This document shows positions 4,973-6,800 of a DNA stretch of 6,800 nucleotides, piece after piece. How positions within the stretch are numbered: position 1 is the stretch's first letter; each line of letters starts with the position of its first letter. Source of the DNA: Syntrophaceae bacterium UBA2188. GTDB lineage: Bacteria; Desulfobacterota; BSN033; UBA1163. Position numbers and translations under genes: made by a program. Under the pieces are notes generated by a model. The model saw nothing but the letters and a program-made list of their open reading frames with translations. It did no database searches and had not been told where the DNA came from. The stretch lies in NCBI GenBank assembly GCA_002327985.1, contig DCVM01000056.1:6415-13214 (forward strand), read 5' to 3'.

Positions 4973-4993
4973 CCCCCCAGCAGAGCTGAGGGG
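4973..4993. repeat. Diverged inverted copy of the 4831-4850 hairpin
   Basis: The stem is 4973-4981 with 4985-4993, 9 positions with one C-A mismatch, and a 3-nt loop. Its reverse complement begins ACCCCTCAGC and continues through a CTGGGGGGAT end. That aligns with ACCCCGCAGC ... CTGCGGGGCAT of the copy at 4830-4853, flanks included. The two copies therefore bracket the C-rich element in opposite orientations. Confidence 0.5.
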
Positions 4994-5026
4994 TATTCTG
5001 GCATATTTTTATAAATCTACGTAATC

Positions 5027-5101
5027 CTCTTTTGAAATCCCTGCCTGCGGTAGGCAGGTGTGTAATCAAAAGAGAGCGTGAGTAATTTTCCAGAGCTCTC
5101 T
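5027..5101. repeat. CCTGCC palindromic repeat within an outer inverted repeat
   Basis: The inner stem CCTGCC (5040-5045) with GGCAGG (5053-5058) and its 7-nt loop match the geometry of the repeat at 2607-2634. Both share the AAATCCCTG left flank. It is enclosed by CTCTTTTGA (5027-5035) and TCAAAAGAG (5066-5074), a perfect 9-bp outer arm. The right outer arm overlaps AGAGAGC (5071-5077), which can instead pair with GCTCTCT (5095-5101). On the minus strand that second hairpin is followed by TTTTGATT, so it could act as a weak early terminator or mRNA 3'-end structure for the BamD-LptA gene. Confidence 0.55.
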
Positions 5102-5126
5102 CTTTAAAAACCTGGCAGGTGTCTTC

Positions 5127-6734
5127 TTATTTTAGCTTTTCAATTTCTCCTCCGGGCTGAATTTTAGCTTTTCCACGCCCACTCGTTCCTCCTTTTACTT
5201 CAACCCGATTCTTCTCAATATCAAAAGTGATTTCCTCTCCTGAAACGATATTCTCCCCTTCCGACACTCTTGGGTCACCCGTCAATACCACTTTTTGCTC
5301 AAGATTGTAAAAAACCGCCTTCTGACACGTGGCGACTCGAAGACCCTGCTGGACCTTTACATTTCCTCCGGCAGTGACCCGATCGATCCCCTTTCCGTCT
5401 TCGATGGTCACAGCTTCTATGGAATCCGCATAGATCACGATATCCTTCTGCCGAGCAATGACATTCCCTTTGAAAATGATCAAGTTCTCCTTCCAGAAAG
5501 CCTCTACTTTGTCAGAGGTGATATCGATGGGTTGGCTTTTATCCACAAGTTTGGCTAACGGAGTTTCTAAAGGAGTTTTTTCCCTGACTTCTTCTTTTCC
5601 CTTGGATGGTGCCTGGGAACTCGATATGGCGGTGATTTGTTCCCCCTCACCGGGTTTTCCCTCTTGCTTAGGGGAAGAAAGGGCCTCGGTTCGATCCTCA
5701 CGAATGGGCTCAACCGCCGAGGGTAAATTGGGTTTCTTGGTTTCTCCTTCGGGAGGAATAGCCTTCACCGACTCCACAGCAACAGGAAGAGAAACCAACC
5801 TTTCCTCCTCCTCCTTTTTCGAGTCAATCTTTTTCTTCTCGTTCAGAGAAACAGGTTGTTTTTTTTCCTCTTCGAATTTGACCACTGGCACCTTTTCTGG
5901 CTCTATCTCTTCTATCCCGCCTTTCTTTTTAGACTCCTTGGTTTTACGAACGGAGACCTTTTCCCCAGCCATGCCTTTATCAAGAATGGCCCTGGCTTCT
6001 TTAAAGTGACGGCCTTGGGGATAGTCCGTAACAATCTTCGTAAAAGCGACCTCGGCCTTCTCCGATCGATCGAGCTCAAGATAACTCTTTCCCAACAAAT
6101 AAAGGGTCTTATCCTCATCAGGCTCCTTAGGAAATTTTTCCAATAATCCTTCAAACCGTGATGCAGCCGCTTCAAATCTTCCTTGCTTGTAATAGAAATT
6201 TCCAATATAGAACTCATGGTCAGCCAACCGCTTTTTACAGGTATTTATTTTTTCCTTTGCCTTCTCAGTAAAAATATTAGGGGGATGATTGGCAATTAAA
6301 TATTCAAAGCTGGAGAGGGCCTTCTTCGTAGGCGTCTGATCCCGATCAAGGGTTAACATCTGATTGTAATAGGACATCCCAATTTGATACTGAACATAAG
6401 GGATCTCTTCATGTCCTGGATGGATTTTCTTAAACTCCTCATAAGCGGCAATCGCTTCTACATATTGCTTTTGCAAGAAATGACAATCGCCAACCTTCAA
6501 TTCTGCCCACAGGGTATAGGGAGGACTATCTGGAAAACTTGACTTTAATTCTTCGAATTTATTTAGGGCCTCTGGGTAATCCCTTTTATTGAACAGAGTC
6601 AGTCCTTCTCTGTAGAGTTTTTCAGGATCCCCCTCAATTTTTTTGATGTCTTTCCCCTTCCCGCCACACCCGAAAAGAAGTGAGAAAGCGATAGGCACCA
6701 AGATCAGCCACTTTAGAAATATTCTCTTTTTCAT
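5127..6734 (-). CDS. BamD-LptA fusion lipoprotein
   Basis: This 535-residue protein combines two outer-membrane biogenesis families. Residues 1-23 are a lipoprotein signal (MKKRIFLKW, a hydrophobic core, and lipobox LFGC with Cys23). Residues 36-252 are TPR-like repeats as in BamD, the lipoprotein that helps insert beta-barrel proteins: YREGLTLFNKRDYPEALNKF (41-60), then DCHFLQKQYVEAIAAYEEF (83-101), GNFYYKQGRFEAAASRFEGL (178-197) and LGKSYLELDRSEKAEVAFTK (214-233). Residues 253-400 form a Lys/Glu/Pro/Ser-rich linker. Residues 401-515 match LptA/OstA, the periplasmic lipopolysaccharide bridge: QPIDITSDKVEAFWKENL (401-418), IFKGNVIARQ (420-429), GNVKVQQG (457-464), ATCQKAVFYNLEQKVVLTGD (468-487). 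BamD alone is about 240-280 residues. The start has AGGG (6743-6746) 8 nt upstream. The gene has its own promoter and terminator. An alternative reading is a BamD-like scaffold whose LptA-like domain no longer carries lipopolysaccharide. Confidence 0.9.
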   Translation of the reverse strand: MKKRIFLKWLILVPIAFSLLFGCGGKGKDIKKIEGDPEKLYREGLTLFNKRDYPEALNKFEELKSSFPDSPPYTLWAELKVGDCHFLQKQYVEAIAAYEEFKKIHPGHEEIPYVQYQIGMSYYNQMLTLDRDQTPTKKALSSFEYLIANHPPNIFTEKAKEKINTCKKRLADHEFYIGNFYYKQGRFEAAASRFEGLLEKFPKEPDEDKTLYLLGKSYLELDRSEKAEVAFTKIVTDYPQGRHFKEARAILDKGMAGEKVSVRKTKESKKKGGIEEIEPEKVPVVKFEEEKKQPVSLNEKKKIDSKKEEEERLVSLPVAVESVKAIPPEGETKKPNLPSAVEPIREDRTEALSSPKQEGKPGEGEQITAISSSQAPSKGKEEVREKTPLETPLAKLVDKSQPIDITSDKVEAFWKENLIIFKGNVIARQKDIVIYADSIEAVTIEDGKGIDRVTAGGNVKVQQGLRVATCQKAVFYNLEQKVVLTGDPRVSEGENIVSGEEITFDIEKNRVEVKGGTSGRGKAKIQPGGEIEKLK

Positions 6735-6758
6735 ATAAAAATCCCTAAAAGTTCCATA

Positions 6759-6787
6759 ATTATGATAGGAAGGGGTCAGGATGTCAA
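6759..6787 (-). promoter_or_regulatory. Sigma70-type promoter of the BamD-LptA gene
   Basis: On the minus strand a perfect TTGACA (6782-6787) is followed after exactly 17 nt by CATAAT (6759-6764), one mismatch from consensus. The predicted start near 6752 leaves a short leader of about 18 nt containing the AGGGAT ribosome binding site. The match is strong; it is a prediction from sequence only. Confidence 0.78.
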
Positions 6788-6789
6788 TA

Positions 6790-6800
6790 TTAAAATCCCT
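6790..6800. repeat. Possible truncated copy of the CCTGCC repeat at the window edge
   Basis: TTAAAATCCCT is identical over 11 nt to the left flank of the repeat at 2605-2615, but the window ends before the diagnostic stem. It may be a further copy lying just upstream of the promoter, or chance, since AAAATCCCT also occurs at 6738-6746 without a stem. Confidence 0.25.

Noticed and set aside
5458..6009. A 183-codon plus-strand open frame opposite the fusion gene
   Set aside because: It is antisense to the low-complexity linker, where Glu/Lys/Ser-rich codons read as Phe/Ser-rich on the other strand. It has no recognisable domain and lies wholly within a confident gene.

Overview
The window suggests a Gram-negative (diderm) bacterium, most likely an uncultured member of the former Deltaproteobacteria (Desulfobacterota and relatives). 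Two things point this way. One is the gene order ffh - rpsP - KH-domain protein - rimM - trmD - TrmD-associated RNA methyltransferase - rplS, which I associate from memory with that group. The other is an outer-membrane lipoprotein with BamD and LptA parts. The taxonomic call is inference; there is no rRNA gene to confirm it. All confidently called genes lie on the minus strand, so the window is transcribed from high to low coordinates.

Region by region, from right to left. At 6735-6800 a near-consensus sigma70 promoter (TTGACA, 17 nt, CATAAT) precedes a 535-residue lipoprotein gene (5127-6734). It fuses a BamD-like TPR region, a charged linker of about 150 residues and an LptA/OstA-like domain. 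From 5126 down to 4770 there is no gene. This stretch holds a dense cluster of GC-rich hairpins and palindromic repeats and ends in a clear intrinsic terminator (4770-4796). A second near-consensus promoter (4712-4740) then starts a housekeeping operon: ffh (SRP GTPase), rpsP (ribosomal protein S16), khpA (KH RNA-binding protein), rimM (30S maturation factor), trmD (tRNA m1G37 methyltransferase), a second predicted SPOUT-type RNA methyltransferase, and rplS (ribosomal protein L19). A probable start codon of one more gene (rnhB by analogy, not provable) sits at the left edge.

The operon joins protein targeting, ribosome assembly and tRNA modification, which all scale with translation. The upstream gene is separately promoted and terminated and belongs to outer-membrane biogenesis.

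The most unusual content is the BamD-LptA fusion, which would physically join the outer-membrane protein assembly machinery to a lipopolysaccharide-transport-like domain. Next is a set of intergenic arrays with an exact 8-nt period arranged as opposed arms. They share this geometry but not their sequence: TAGTCNNN between ffh and rpsP, GGGTTCAA between the methyltransferase gene and rplS, and a short NNTATTCC-like run after rplS. Third is a dispersed CCTGCC...GGCAGG palindrome, one degenerate copy of which seems to interrupt an octamer array. I see no CRISPR array, tRNA, rRNA or transposase gene.
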